In this document: piece by piece, positions 1 to 8,685 of the stretch
Layout of the letters: each line of letters starts with the position of its first letter
Numbering within the stretch: position 1 is the first letter of the stretch
Position numbers and translations under genes: made by a program
DNA from: Pelagibius litoralis
Lineage (GTDB): Bacteria; Pseudomonadota; Alphaproteobacteria; Kiloniellales; DSM-21159
Direction: 5' to 3'
Assembly: GCA_029287455.1 (NCBI GenBank)
Contig: JARFRB010000135.1
Location: 1 to 38,691, forward strand
Length of the DNA stretch: 38,691 nt
The notes under the pieces: generated by a model
The model's database searches: none
Told to the model about the DNA's origin: nothing
Seen by the model: the letters and a program-made list of their open reading frames with translations, nothing else

Positions 1-773
1 ATCTTATACATTCTCAAAAAAACGGTTCGCACCTGCTCGGAGTTTCTTTTAAAATCCTCCTCTTCTTTAGATTCTTGACCAAAGATCCGGATTATTCGCA
101 TTGCATCAAGCAATTGCATCATGTTTTGTGCAAGATTCCGGTTAGCTAGCACAGATTTATCACTCAGTAAGCCAACGCGATTTGTAATAATTCTATTGGA
201 GGTAAGGATGATCAGCACACCAGATATTGTCACAATCGACAAAGGCCAAGAAATAATGAACAATAAGCATATGAAAACTAGAATGACACAAAATTTTGTA
301 CAAATCGAAAATATTAACTCGATTGATCTAGATATCCTCCATGATTCAACAGCGATCGCATTCATTAGCTTTGCCCGGTCAAGGCTAGAAATTAGGCCAT
401 AATCTGCATGAAGAAAGCGATCACATAGCTCATCTCTTAATCTTTTTCCGGTTAAACCATTGAACCAGGTGGAGAGCATTGAGATCGCGTAGACAATAGT
501 GAGCTTGAAGACAATGAAAAGCAGAATGAGTATACATAGTCCAAACTGGCGATTCTCAGTGGGTATAGTGTTCGCAATCTTCTCAACAAATTGCATGTAA
601 ATATTGCCCTGGCTCGGCACTTCGACGCCATCAGTCATTGTATCGAATAGCGGTATAAGTAAGCCAATACCAATACCCTCAAGGCCTGCCGCGATTAATC
701 CAAGAAAAATTAGGAGAATAACCAAAGAGGGGTGTGGGCGAATAATGCGAGCAAAAAGCTTTATATTTTCCAC
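1..773 (-). CDS. ABC exporter, N-terminal membrane domain (partial)
   Basis: Reading the minus strand from a GTG at 773 gives 257 codons without a stop up to the window edge. The protein begins VENIKLFARIIRPHPSLVI and shows a hydrophobic hairpin at about residues 15-35, a second at about 85-105 and a paired segment at about 165-205. These are followed by an amphipathic stretch with RIIRIFGQESKEEEDF, which matches the coupling-helix region of type-1 ABC exporters of the MsbA/PglK kind. The ATP-binding domain would lie beyond position 1. GTG was chosen because an in-frame TGA lies six codons upstream. The gene sits downstream of a GT-C-like protein and a glycosyltransferase on the same strand, so export or flipping of a lipid-linked glycan is the likely job; this is inferred from context. 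Codon use is AT-rich, unlike the genes after 3660. Confidence 0.8.
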   Translation of the reverse strand, partial: MENIKLFARIIRPHPSLVILLIFLGLIAAGLEGIGIGLLIPLFDTMTDGVEVPSQGNIYMQFVEKIANTIPTENRQFGLCILILLFIVFKLTIVYAISMLSTWFNGLTGKRLRDELCDRFLHADYGLISSLDRAKLMNAIAVESWRISRSIELIFSICTKFCVILVFICLLFIISWPLSIVTISGVLIILTSNRIITNRVGLLSDKSVLANRNLAQNMMQLLDAMRIIRIFGQESKEEEDFKRNSEQVRTVFLRMYK

Positions 774-832
774 CTCAGATCACTCCAGCTCCATATAGCA
801 GAAATATGCCAAATTTTTCAATTTTCTTACAA

Positions 833-2506
833 TTAATAAGCGTTATAGACGTCAATACCCCCACCATCCTTGAATATACATCCAGCGGGCGCTGAGCTAT
901 AATGATTTGCCAAATAATAATCTGCATCATTGAAATTATTAATCCACCAAAAATTTCTTTCTGTTGCGTTATAGATTAACAAATTCTGATACGGATATTC
1001 TGATGTGATGGTCCCATAGAGTGTTGTTTTGATATTATACTCTAAAAATTCCGTATTGGCTTTGATAACATCTGCTTTTAATGTCTCATCAGCGTAGAGA
1101 ATCTGTAATGCACCTCTAAGGTCCCAACTTGATTCGAAGATCGGTGCGGGGCCCACAAATGGGCAGAATCCGTCAAGCATCACTGTTGTACCTGCGGGCA
1201 AAGTTGGCAAATCTGCCTCCAGCTGAGACAGGAGTGAGCGTTGCATAAGGGCTGCTTCAGACCACAATACACCAAGGGTCCCGTTTACCAGGAAGCCTGT
1301 GGTGCATCCGATCGACAATGATAGGGCTACAAAGATCGTAGAAAGATACCGTGGTATTAACCTCTCAATTGCCAATAAAACGGATAGAGCAATTGCGGCG
1401 ACGCCGACAGATGCTGCAATCGCTACCCGATTCGCTATGCCAGTGGGAGAAAAACCTACCATAAAGTTGTTTGCAAAGATGGCATAGCCACCCAAGAAGA
1501 TCATCAAACCAAAACCAGCTAGCGCGCCGATCACGTCCCAGCTTTCTGAAACGGATCGAAGACGTACGATGCTAAAAATGTAAGCAAATATCGCAACGAA
1601 CAATGCTCCTGCAGCAAGAACTGCCTCGAGCCGCCAATATTGCTGTATCAGGGCCGCGGTGTTGACCGGAAGTTTGATTCCGTTTTCCCAGAAAGCCGAT
1701 TTGAATGCACCTTCGAGTAACCAAAAAATAGCATAAAACCACTCCCCCTTACTCCCTTGCCAAATGCGGTGCCCATCAAGAATTTTTATTTTAATTACAA
1801 AGCTTATGATAATCAGAATTAGAAATATGATAAAAATAAGCAAATTTATTAATGAAAAATTTTGTGAGAATAAATCGTGCCTGCGCTGGAGGTCTTTAAA
1901 ATATAACTGTGATAGGCAGATCAGGACTGGGATAATTAGAAACAGCGGCAGAAAAATCGCATAGGACATAGCGCTGACTGGGATAGCAACAGTGGCGAGT
2001 AGGAACCATAACCATCGATGCTGCGCAGATTTTTCAGCAGCCTTAGCACTGCAAAAGAAGCAGATAAAAAAAATAGTCATGGAAAAATTTATTTGATAAG
2101 TGGCAAACCAAAAACGGTCAGATGAGTAATGTGGCAAAGAAAGAAATATCAAAGGCAATGATAAACAGATCAATCGTGAAACAGAAATTTTTGTTAAACT
2201 AAGATAGAAAAATATAACACCCAAAATAAATACAAAATGATTTATAAAATGGCCCCAAAAAGGATGTAGGTGAGTATAGTTATAAATATAAGAAATATAA
2301 AGAGCTTGAACTGGGCGATGTGCGAAATCTGGCAAGTTTGTTAAATTTTGAAAAATCGCATAAAATGTTTGCGGCTTTGTTTGCGACATTGTGGCAAGGT
2401 ATGAATAATCATCCGAATAGTAACCCAATCCGAATATATAGGGAAGCGCCGATGCGATGACAATTGATGTCAAAAATAATAAGTCTTTCCATTTGAAATT
2501 TAACAT
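833..2506 (-). CDS. Multispanning membrane protein, GT-C-like glycosyltransferase candidate
   Basis: 557 residues, strongly hydrophobic, with about ten to twelve predicted membrane segments and a soluble C-terminal tail from about residue 430. After the first membrane segment it carries GYYSDDYSYL, and further along HRPVQALY. An acidic pair in the first periplasmic loop followed by an RP motif is the pattern of GT-C fold transferases (ArnT, GT39 and related unnamed families), which move sugars from polyprenyl-phosphate donors on the outer face of the inner membrane. The tail has few hydrophobic runs and contains LDGFCPFVGPAP, probably a periplasmic domain. It lies between a GT2 enzyme and an ABC exporter on the same strand, 76 bases from the GT2 gene. 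The gene is very AT-rich. No precise family was recognised; an O-antigen polymerase-like protein is the main alternative. Confidence 0.6.
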   Translation of the reverse strand: MLNFKWKDLLFLTSIVIASALPYIFGLGYYSDDYSYLATMSQTKPQTFYAIFQNLTNLPDFAHRPVQALYISYIYNYTHLHPFWGHFINHFVFILGVIFFYLSLTKISVSRLICLSLPLIFLSLPHYSSDRFWFATYQINFSMTIFFICFFCSAKAAEKSAQHRWLWFLLATVAIPVSAMSYAIFLPLFLIIPVLICLSQLYFKDLQRRHDLFSQNFSLINLLIFIIFLILIIISFVIKIKILDGHRIWQGSKGEWFYAIFWLLEGAFKSAFWENGIKLPVNTAALIQQYWRLEAVLAAGALFVAIFAYIFSIVRLRSVSESWDVIGALAGFGLMIFLGGYAIFANNFMVGFSPTGIANRVAIAASVGVAAIALSVLLAIERLIPRYLSTIFVALSLSIGCTTGFLVNGTLGVLWSEAALMQRSLLSQLEADLPTLPAGTTVMLDGFCPFVGPAPIFESSWDLRGALQILYADETLKADVIKANTEFLEYNIKTTLYGTITSEYPYQNLLIYNATERNFWWINNFNDADYYLANHYSSAPAGCIFKDGGGIDVYNAY

Positions 2507-2582
2507 GTTGAACGCTCTAGATTTGGCAAAACGCTAAATTAGAGTTTCTTTGTCTAATATTATTGCGATAAACCTGTGTAAA

Positions 2583-3557
2583 TCATAGCCTAAAATTTGC
2601 TCTGTAATGTGTTATTGATTCGACAATTTTCGAAAAATGATTGTGAGTGCACGAGGGTGTCCAATTGTCACTCACGTTGGTTGCACATTGAACCATTCCA
2701 GTAAGTGCATCGCCTCCTAGCTGACGAAAATTCTTGATTGTGAATAAAAGAAGAAGCCCCTGCGCCCTAACCTTTGCCAGCTTGGGCGCAGGGGCGCGCA
2801 AAATAGCTTGCTCGTATTCTCTAAACAATCGCCATGCCGGGAAATGGAACCGAGGAGAGCGGGAGCTATCATACCATGGGATAGCTAATCGTGGCAGGCG
2901 CCAATCAAACTGGTGAACTGAGCGGCCATTATGCTCCCTATGCTTAAACAGACACCTATCTACTGAATGTAGCTTTCCAGAGAGAGCGATCTCGGCGAGG
3001 AGTGGACGATCATGAGCGACGAAGGGGCCGAGGAGTCCTGTAGTTCTTAACTCCTTTCGGCGCATTAAGCCCCATATCGGCAGAGTTTCGCCCAACTGAA
3101 GGACTGCAGAAAAACGCTTAATTGGATCTGGGTTATCAAGGTTTGAGCACGAAGGAACTTCATGCATTAGGCGGGATTTATCGTCAATGGCCACCGCTTT
3201 ACAGTACGCAAGGCGTACAGAATCATCTTTTTCTAGGACATCTAAGCAAGCATCAATGAAACCAGGCATGCAAATATCATCATGTGCAGCCCATTTAAAG
3301 TATTCGCCTTGGGCTAGGTGAAAAACTCGTTGGTAGTTTGCGGCCGCACCAAGATTGCTACTATTCCGCACATAGCGCACCCTCTTATCGTGTTTGACGA
3401 AATCCTGGCATATCTCCGCGGTCCCATCATCGGAGGCGTTGTCAGAAATGATTAGCTCGAGGTCACCAAAAGCCTGTCCCAATAAACTCTCAATACCTTC
3501 ATTCAGAAACTTTGCTCCATTGTAAACAGGGAGACCTATGCTTACTCGCGGATTCAT
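2583..3557 (-). CDS. Family 2 glycosyltransferase
   Basis: 324 residues. The N-terminal GT-A fold is clear: VSIGLPVYNGAKFL, then LELIISDNASDDGT for nucleotide-sugar binding, and AAHDDICMPGFID as the DxD-like metal site. These enzymes use nucleotide-diphosphate sugars at the cytoplasmic face of the membrane to build glycan repeat units or glycosylate a carrier. The C-terminal third is basic and less conserved. The ATG at 3557 places the first strand five residues in, as usual for the family. A longer frame to a TTG at 3611 exists but has no ribosome-binding site; the chosen start has a weak GGA upstream. The sugar specificity cannot be read from the sequence. It is the first gene of the AT-rich minus-strand island and the one nearest the composition boundary. 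Confidence 0.88.
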   Translation of the reverse strand: MNPRVSIGLPVYNGAKFLNEGIESLLGQAFGDLELIISDNASDDGTAEICQDFVKHDKRVRYVRNSSNLGAAANYQRVFHLAQGEYFKWAAHDDICMPGFIDACLDVLEKDDSVRLAYCKAVAIDDKSRLMHEVPSCSNLDNPDPIKRFSAVLQLGETLPIWGLMRRKELRTTGLLGPFVAHDRPLLAEIALSGKLHSVDRCLFKHREHNGRSVHQFDWRLPRLAIPWYDSSRSPRFHFPAWRLFREYEQAILRAPAPKLAKVRAQGLLLLFTIKNFRQLGGDALTGMVQCATNVSDNWTPSCTHNHFSKIVESITHYRANFRL

Positions 3558-3619
3558 TTTTTGTCCAAAATGTGATGATAGTGAACCGAATCGCATGTCG
3601 AATCTAGCCAAGGCAAGAA

Positions 3620-3710
3620 GATAATCATTCCTTGGTCATTTTTTTTCATTTCGGGAAATTTATCGTGCCGCCTGGGCCGAAGCCGTGGTCAGTAATTGGG
3701 TTCTTCAGGT
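3620..3710. other. Composition boundary between AT-rich glycan island and GC-rich core
   Basis: Up to about 3660 the sequence is visibly AT-rich, with runs such as tttttttcatttcggg. From 3665 onward it is GC-rich and stays so to the end of the window. No tRNA, direct repeat or integrase is visible at the junction, so the mechanism of any insertion cannot be inferred. Confidence 0.6.
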
Positions 3711-4481
3711 CTACAAAGTAATCGGTAGGTACGCCACTCGATCGGGTGGCCCAGCCGCAAAAAGCCAAACCGGCGGTCGCGGTTCGAACCGCGAAGCGGA
3801 TACACTATTGGGCAATCCGACCAGCGAGCTCGAAACCGTACCGAAGCCGCTTGCCAGCGACACGGTCATTCCCCCCTCTGGCCCGGCGTCAGCTTCGCGG
3901 TCCCGGGAAGCCAGAATGTCTCGCCACCCCTTCCAATCCCCGCTCTCCGGGTCGGGGGCGTTGGAGGCTTCGAAGCGTGGCAGATAGCGGCGCACCCTGG
4001 CGCTTGAGCTTGAGTCGTTCCGATCGAATGCGGTGATCATGGAGATGCCGTCAGGCAAGCCGAAAGCTTCAACGCGCTCCGCCCCGGCACCGAGATTGCG
4101 CAGCCAGAACGCATCGCGGGAGTCCGCGATCACTAGATTGAAGCTTCGGTAAGCGGCCGGATCCAGGTGGGACAAGGCCTCGGCGGCGTAGTTCGCGTCG
4201 GCGTGGTCGAGCGCCTCGAGCACCAGTTCGCCGCGGCTGCGCTTGTCTGCCGCTGGGCCAAGGCTGCCCTTACGGTTTAAGACCGCCGCGAGCACCCCGT
4301 GGTCATTGACCCCAAGCCAGGACCCTCCGGCCAATACGTCCTGGCCAGCCGTGACCTCGGGGCGGTCCGGCCAGTGTCGCGCGGGTGGTCGCCAACGGCG
4401 GTCCGCCATTTCATCGCGGTTTCCGGCGAAGAGGATCGGCCAATCGTGGCCGGAGCGGCGCAGAATGACGGCTGTGCACAT
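3711..4481 (-). CDS. NRDE family protein (TANGO2-like)
   Basis: 256 residues beginning MCTAVILRRSG. The family-defining NRDE motif is present as FAGNRDEMADR at about residues 18-28, followed by GGSWLGVNDHGVLAAVLNR, both typical of the NRDE/TANGO2 family. The eukaryotic relative is linked to heme and lipid handling; the bacterial role is not established, and the conserved Cys2 has prompted comparison with Ntn-type hydrolases. The start at 4481 is chosen because the family begins with Met-Cys; a frame extending to 4556 adds unrelated sequence. It is divergent from the ATPase zeta gene, with 151 bases between them. The product is soluble with no signal peptide, so cytoplasmic. Confidence 0.85.
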   Translation of the reverse strand: MCTAVILRRSGHDWPILFAGNRDEMADRRWRPPARHWPDRPEVTAGQDVLAGGSWLGVNDHGVLAAVLNRKGSLGPAADKRSRGELVLEALDHADANYAAEALSHLDPAAYRSFNLVIADSRDAFWLRNLGAGAERVEAFGLPDGISMITAFDRNDSSSSARVRRYLPRFEASNAPDPESGDWKGWRDILASRDREADAGPEGGMTVSLASGFGTVSSSLVGLPNSVSASRFEPRPPVWLFAAGPPDRVAYLPITL

Positions 4482-4520
4482 AGCTTGATGAGATCCATCC
4501 GATTGAAGTGATGCACAAGG

Positions 4521-4549
4521 TTCACTGTGGGGCAGGGACAGGCTATAAC
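4521..4549 (+). promoter_or_regulatory. Candidate sigma-70 promoter for the zeta-subunit gene
   Basis: TTCACT at 4521-4526 and TATAAC at 4544-4549 are separated by 17 bases, a good housekeeping-type match, about 80 bases before the start codon at 4633. This is pattern matching only. Confidence 0.4.
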
Positions 4550-4632
4550 CACCCACGCGATATCATCCGGCGGGCGGAGTGGGCAAGCCGCTCGCTTGAA
4601 ATTCTGAATCCGGCGCATCGAAAGGGCAAGGC

Positions 4633-4950
4633 ATGAGCTTCAACGATCGGGAAAAAGCCTTCGAGGACAAGTACAAGCACGATCAGGAACTCCAGTTCAA
4701 AGTCGAAGTGCGGCGCAACAAGCTCTTGGGGCTGTGGGCGGCGGAACTGCTGGATCTGGAAGGCGAGGCCGCGGAGGCCTATGCCAAGGAAGTCATCGCG
4801 TCCGATTTCGACGAGCCGGGCGACGACGACGTGCTGCGCAAGGTGCTGGCCGACTTGGAGAAGGCCAAGGTGGATATCTCCGAGCACCGTTTGCGCAAGA
4901 AAATGGACGAACTGCGGGAAGTCGCCAAGCACGCGGTCATGACGGAGTAG
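4633..4950 (+). CDS. F1Fo-ATPase inhibitor zeta subunit (DUF1476)
   Basis: 105 residues, highly charged and helical, beginning MSFNDREKAFEDKYKHDQE. This N-terminus is the hallmark of the alphaproteobacterial zeta subunit, which in Paracoccus denitrificans inserts its N-terminal segment into F1 and blocks ATP hydrolysis without strongly impairing synthesis. The rest forms the four-helix bundle typical of DUF1476, with RRNKLLGLWAAELL as the core helix. The length matches the family. It has its own upstream region, converges on purB with a 52-base gap and is not near atp structural genes, which is usual. AAGGGCAAGGC lies just ahead of the ATG and can serve as ribosome-binding site. Confidence 0.93.
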   Translation: MSFNDREKAFEDKYKHDQELQFKVEVRRNKLLGLWAAELLDLEGEAAEAYAKEVIASDFDEPGDDDVLRKVLADLEKAKVDISEHRLRKKMDELREVAKHAVMTE

Positions 4951-5002
4951 CGACCCGGCCTTTGGACCGCCTGAAGGTCGAGCGGCCCAACTTGGAAACG
5001 CG

Positions 5003-6298
5003 CTATCCCGCTTCGCCGAAAACGCGTTTGAAAATCGTGTCCACCTGCTTGCCGTGATAGGCAAGATCGAAGCAGGCATCGAGGTCTTGCGGGCTCAAGG
5101 TGACTTCCGGGTCCGCCGCCAGTAAGGCTTTGAAGTCAGCGCCTTGGGTCCACACCGCCATGGCGTGGCGCTGCACGATGCGATAGGCGTCTTCCCGGCT
5201 GATGCCGTGCTGGGTAAGGGCCAGCAGGACCCTTTGCGAATGGATCAGGCCGCCCAGCCTGTCCAGCTGCGCCTGCATGGCGTCGGGGTAGACGAGCAGT
5301 TTCTCCACCACGCCAGCAAGGCGGTGCAGCGCGAAATCCAGGGTCACGGTCGCGTCGGGAGCAATCATGCGCTCGACCGAGGAATGGGAAATGTCACGCT
5401 CGTGCCAGAGGGCGACATTCTCGAGAGCAGGCACGACAGCGGAACGAACCATGCGCGCCAGGCCGGTCAAGTTCTCCGTCAAGACCGGGTTGCGCTTGTG
5501 AGGCATGGCCGAGGAGCCCTTCTGCCCGGGGGCGAAGTATTCCTCTGCCTCCCGCAGTTCCGTGCGCTGCAAATGCCGGATCTCCGTGGCCAGGTTCTCC
5601 ACCGAGCTTGCCACCACGCCAAGGGCCGCGAAGAAGGCGGCGTGGCGGTCGCGCGGGATGATCTGGGTGGAGACGGGCTCCACGGCAAGGCCCAGCTTTT
5701 CGGCCACGTAGGCCTCAACGAAGGGATCGATGTTCGCGAAGGTTCCCACCGCGCCGGAGATGGCGCAGATCGCGATTTCTGCGCGCGCGGCCTCTAGGCG
5801 CCGGCGGTTACGCGCGAAGGCGGCGTAGTGGCCCGCCAGCTTGATCCCAAAGGTGGTCGGCTCGGCGTGGATGCCGTGGCTACGCCCCACGCAAGGGGTG
5901 TTCTTGAATTCGAAGGCCCGCGCCTTGAGCGCCGCCAGCACCCGGTCCACGCCGGAGAGCAAGAGGTCGGAAGCTTGCGTGAGTTGCACCGCCAGGCAGG
6001 TGTCGAGCACGTCGGAGGAGGTCATGCCCTGGTGGACGAAGCGCGCGGGCTCACCGACGTGCTCGGCGAGATTCGTGAGGAAGGCAATGACGTCGTGCTT
6101 GGTTTCCCGCTCGATCTCGTCGATGCGTGCCACCTCGAAGGCGCCCTTTTCCCAGACAGCCTGGGCGGCCTCGCGGGGTATCACCCCCAATTCGGCTTGC
6201 GCGTCGCAGGCGTGGGCCTCGATATCGAACCAAATGCGAAAGCGGTTCTCCGGCGTCCAGATGGCGGTCATTTCGGGACGGCTGTAGCGCGGGATCAT
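5003..6298 (-). CDS. purB: Adenylosuccinate lyase
   Basis: 431 residues, the usual length. It catalyses two steps of purine synthesis: fumarate release from SAICAR and from adenylosuccinate. The fumarase/aspartase superfamily signature GSSAMPHKRNP is present at about residues 262-272, on the mobile loop that carries the catalytic serine. The substrate-binding TSSDVLDTCLAVQL and the histidine region GRSHGIHAEPTTFG are also intact. The N-terminus MIPRYSRPEMTAIW is standard for the bacterial enzyme. It is cytoplasmic and homotetrameric in the family. It is followed on the same strand by intergenic sequence and then converges with the zeta-subunit gene; no regulatory site was recognised. Confidence 0.97.
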   Translation of the reverse strand: MIPRYSRPEMTAIWTPENRFRIWFDIEAHACDAQAELGVIPREAAQAVWEKGAFEVARIDEIERETKHDVIAFLTNLAEHVGEPARFVHQGMTSSDVLDTCLAVQLTQASDLLLSGVDRVLAALKARAFEFKNTPCVGRSHGIHAEPTTFGIKLAGHYAAFARNRRRLEAARAEIAICAISGAVGTFANIDPFVEAYVAEKLGLAVEPVSTQIIPRDRHAAFFAALGVVASSVENLATEIRHLQRTELREAEEYFAPGQKGSSAMPHKRNPVLTENLTGLARMVRSAVVPALENVALWHERDISHSSVERMIAPDATVTLDFALHRLAGVVEKLLVYPDAMQAQLDRLGGLIHSQRVLLALTQHGISREDAYRIVQRHAMAVWTQGADFKALLAADPEVTLSPQDLDACFDLAYHGKQVDTIFKRVFGEAG

Positions 6299-6387
6299 CG
6301 GTGTCGATCGTCCTTGAGGTCGTTGTCGTTCGGCGACGCAGGCCGGCGGCCGGCGCCCTGCGCCGTCTCCGCTCGGCTCTTCGCGCC

Positions 6388-7842
6388 CTAGCGCAGTCCG
6401 GCCGCGAAGGCGTCCAGATAGGCTTGGGGCCGCAAGTGGTCGGTGTCGTAGTACAAGTGCCCCTTGCTGCGGCCCTGTGCGTCGCTGGTCGCCTCGTTAA
6501 GGTCCAGCAAGCGCAAATCCCTGGCCTTCGTGGCTTCGCGCAGGCGTTGGCAGAATCTCTGCATCACGCCTTTCATCAGGATAAGGTCCTTGTGGGGGAC
6601 CAAGGCCTCCGGCGCGTTGCTGGCGCGTGGCGTCTGAAAGATCACCTTGGTGCCACGCGGCGCGGTCAGCTCCAAGACGCGGTCGACGAAAGCCAGGACC
6701 AGCGCGTCCACCAGATCCATTGGGTCGCGATCGGGATTGGCCCTGACGTAGGCGGGAATGCCGGTGTTCAGCCCACAGTCGACAGCGCCGCAGGAAACCA
6801 GCAAGGCGGCATCCTCGGGAAGGCGCTGGACGGCGGCCTGGAAGGCGGCGCGGGGGAAATTCTCGCTCGGTTTGGCCAGATGCCAGGCCTTGAGGCCAGG
6901 GATCGTTTCGCAGATCGTGAGCCAACGCCGCCCAGCGATTTCAGCGACCAAGTGAGCCGAGGGCAGGCAATGCTGATCGCCGAGATGGAACAGCGGCTGG
7001 TCAACGGTGCCGGCGTAAGCCTCGGGATGAGCTGCTTGCCAATCCAGCAGCCGCTCGAGCGTTTCGGCGAGGTCCTGCCGTGGCGGCGCCTCTTCCCCGG
7101 CCTCGGCCGCCAGGGCGACCAAGGGCCGGGCTTGCTCCAAAAGCTGGCGGCAAGCCTCGCTCTGATTGGTTTGCCAGGCGAAGAGCGCCAGCAACACGGC
7201 TTCTCCGTGCCGTTCCGCGATGGTCGCCGGCGGCTGTAGGCCCGAGATCTCAGCCGATTGTCCAAGGGCCGCCAAGCAGCGGATCAGAAGGTTGCCGGGA
7301 TCTGATGGCGGTTTGGGCGATTTGCGTGCTTGCATGAGATATTCCGCCGCACGCGGAACATCGCCGCGCTGGGCCTTGATCAATCCCATCGTGCTCTGTG
7401 CGACGGTCAAGCCGGGGGCGATGGAAAGCGCTTGCGCGCAAGCGTCCTCGGCTTCGGCGAACCTGTCCGCGCCGTGCAGCAGCAAGGCTCGCTGCCGGTA
7501 GGCGAAGGCGTCCCCGGGGTCTTGCTCGATCGCTTGGTCCAAGGCACGCATTGCCGCCTCGGAGTCTCCCTTGGCGGCCAAAACCTCCGCCAGGTCACGC
7601 TGGCCACCGGGTAGCGCGCCATCGAGCTCGACGGCCCTGCGCAGCAATCCCGCGGCCCCTTCAAGCTCGCCAAGTTGAAAAGCGATCACGCCCATCAAAC
7701 GGTGGGCAGCCGCGTTTTCGGGCTCGCTTTCGCAGAGCTGGCGGCAAAGGGTGGCCGCAGCCTCCGTCTCGTCGCTATTCAAGAGTTCAAGTGTTTGGCT
7801 GTAGGCGTCGGAATCCGCGCCTGGATAAGGGGTAGCGGGCAT
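6388..7842 (-). CDS. TPR protein with C-terminal SGNH-like domain
   Basis: 484 residues from the ATG at 7842. Residues about 10-190 are tetratricopeptide repeats, with motifs such as AEDACAQALSIAPG and LDQAIEQDPGDAFAYRQRALLL. From about residue 270 the protein changes character: PLFHLGDQHCLPSAHL resembles block I of SGNH/GDSL hydrolases (consensus GDSH), and YYDTDHLRPQAYLDAF resembles block V (DxxH). The nucleophile position reads Gln rather than Ser, so hydrolase activity is doubtful. Proteins with this pairing often occur with surface-polysaccharide genes; here the neighbours are purB and radC. No signal peptide is seen. Other in-frame starts are an ATG at 7887 and a TTG at 7914; none has a strong ribosome-binding site. 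Confidence 0.72.
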   Translation of the reverse strand: MPATPYPGADSDAYSQTLELLNSDETEAAATLCRQLCESEPENAAAHRLMGVIAFQLGELEGAAGLLRRAVELDGALPGGQRDLAEVLAAKGDSEAAMRALDQAIEQDPGDAFAYRQRALLLHGADRFAEAEDACAQALSIAPGLTVAQSTMGLIKAQRGDVPRAAEYLMQARKSPKPPSDPGNLLIRCLAALGQSAEISGLQPPATIAERHGEAVLLALFAWQTNQSEACRQLLEQARPLVALAAEAGEEAPPRQDLAETLERLLDWQAAHPEAYAGTVDQPLFHLGDQHCLPSAHLVAEIAGRRWLTICETIPGLKAWHLAKPSENFPRAAFQAAVQRLPEDAALLVSCGAVDCGLNTGIPAYVRANPDRDPMDLVDALVLAFVDRVLELTAPRGTKVIFQTPRASNAPEALVPHKDLILMKGVMQRFCQRLREATKARDLRLLDLNEATSDAQGRSKGHLYYDTDHLRPQAYLDAFAAGLR

Positions 7843-7941
7843 GAGGTCTTCGTTGTTGCGGACTGGAATGTGAATTTGGGGCCGCATCTTGCCCACTCGT
7901 CGCCCTTTGAGCAAGCTACAAGAGGCCGTTCCCGCCGCCGG

Positions 7942-8652
7942 TCACAACAGGCCGCGGGACTTGAAGCTGGTATGACCGGCCTTGCCTATGATGATGTGAT
8001 CGTGAATCTCGATCCCCAAAGGTGCCGCCGCCGCCTTGATTTCCTTGGTCATGGCAATATCGGCCTTAGAGGGGGTTGGGTCGCCGCTGGGGTGATTGTG
8101 GACCAGAATCACCGCCGCCGCGCCTAGTTCCAGCGCCCGCTTGACGACTTCCCGGGGATAAACCGCCGTATGGTCGATGGTGCCGCGTTGCTGACGCTCG
8201 TCGGCGATCAGGTGATTGCGCGTGTCCAGGAACAAGAGATGAAAGTTCTCGACGGTCTCATGGGCGAGCTGCGCCCGGCAATAGGCGAGCAGGCGGTTCC
8301 AAGAGGAAATCACCGGCCGCTCCCGCGCTTCTTCCCGCAACAATCGCCGGCTTGCCGCTTCCACCGCCTTTAGGCTTGCCGCGGACACTTCGCCCATGCC
8401 CTCAACCGCCTGCAAGCGCGATGGCTCGGCCGCCAGGACCGCGCCCAAGCTGCCGAAGGTCTTCAGCAAGCGCTTGGCGATGGGCTTGGTGTCCACCCGG
8501 GTGTTCGCCGAAAACAATAGCGCCTCCAGGAGTTCGTAGTCCTCGAGGGAGTCCGCGCCGCGCCCTAGCAGGCGTTCGCGCAAGCGCTTGCGGTGTCCGA
8601 GGTAATCGGCGGCCTGTTTTCCTGGCGGCTTTTCGATTGGGCTTCCTGCCAC
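7942..8652 (-). CDS. radC: RadC family JAB/MPN-domain protein
   Basis: 236 residues. The N-terminal part, HRKRLRERLLGRGADSLEDYELLEALLF, is the UPF0758 helix-hairpin region, and the C-terminal half is a JAB1/MPN metalloprotease-like domain with the zinc motif HNHPSGDPTPSKAD at about residues 186-199 and TVENFHLLFLDTRN before it. Despite its name, a role in DNA repair is not supported for the family, and its function is unknown. Length and motif order are normal, so it appears intact. It lies 33 bases downstream of map on the same strand and could be co-transcribed with it. Confidence 0.93.
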   Translation of the reverse strand: MAGSPIEKPPGKQAADYLGHRKRLRERLLGRGADSLEDYELLEALLFSANTRVDTKPIAKRLLKTFGSLGAVLAAEPSRLQAVEGMGEVSAASLKAVEAASRRLLREEARERPVISSWNRLLAYCRAQLAHETVENFHLLFLDTRNHLIADERQQRGTIDHTAVYPREVVKRALELGAAAVILVHNHPSGDPTPSKADIAMTKEIKAAAAPLGIEIHDHIIIGKAGHTSFKSRGLL

Positions 8653-8685
8653 GTTCGATCCTTGCGTCTTCGGAGACTTCGCGGG

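Noticed and set aside
121-402. Plus-strand 93-codon frame in the AT-rich start of the window
   Set aside because: Antisense to the ABC exporter frame that gives clear membrane helices; no support of its own.
7429-7444. 16-base perfect palindrome CGCTTGCGCGCAAGCG
   Set aside because: It lies inside the TPR-encoding part of a real gene, where repeated Ala/Leu/Arg codons make such palindromes likely; no context suggests a site.
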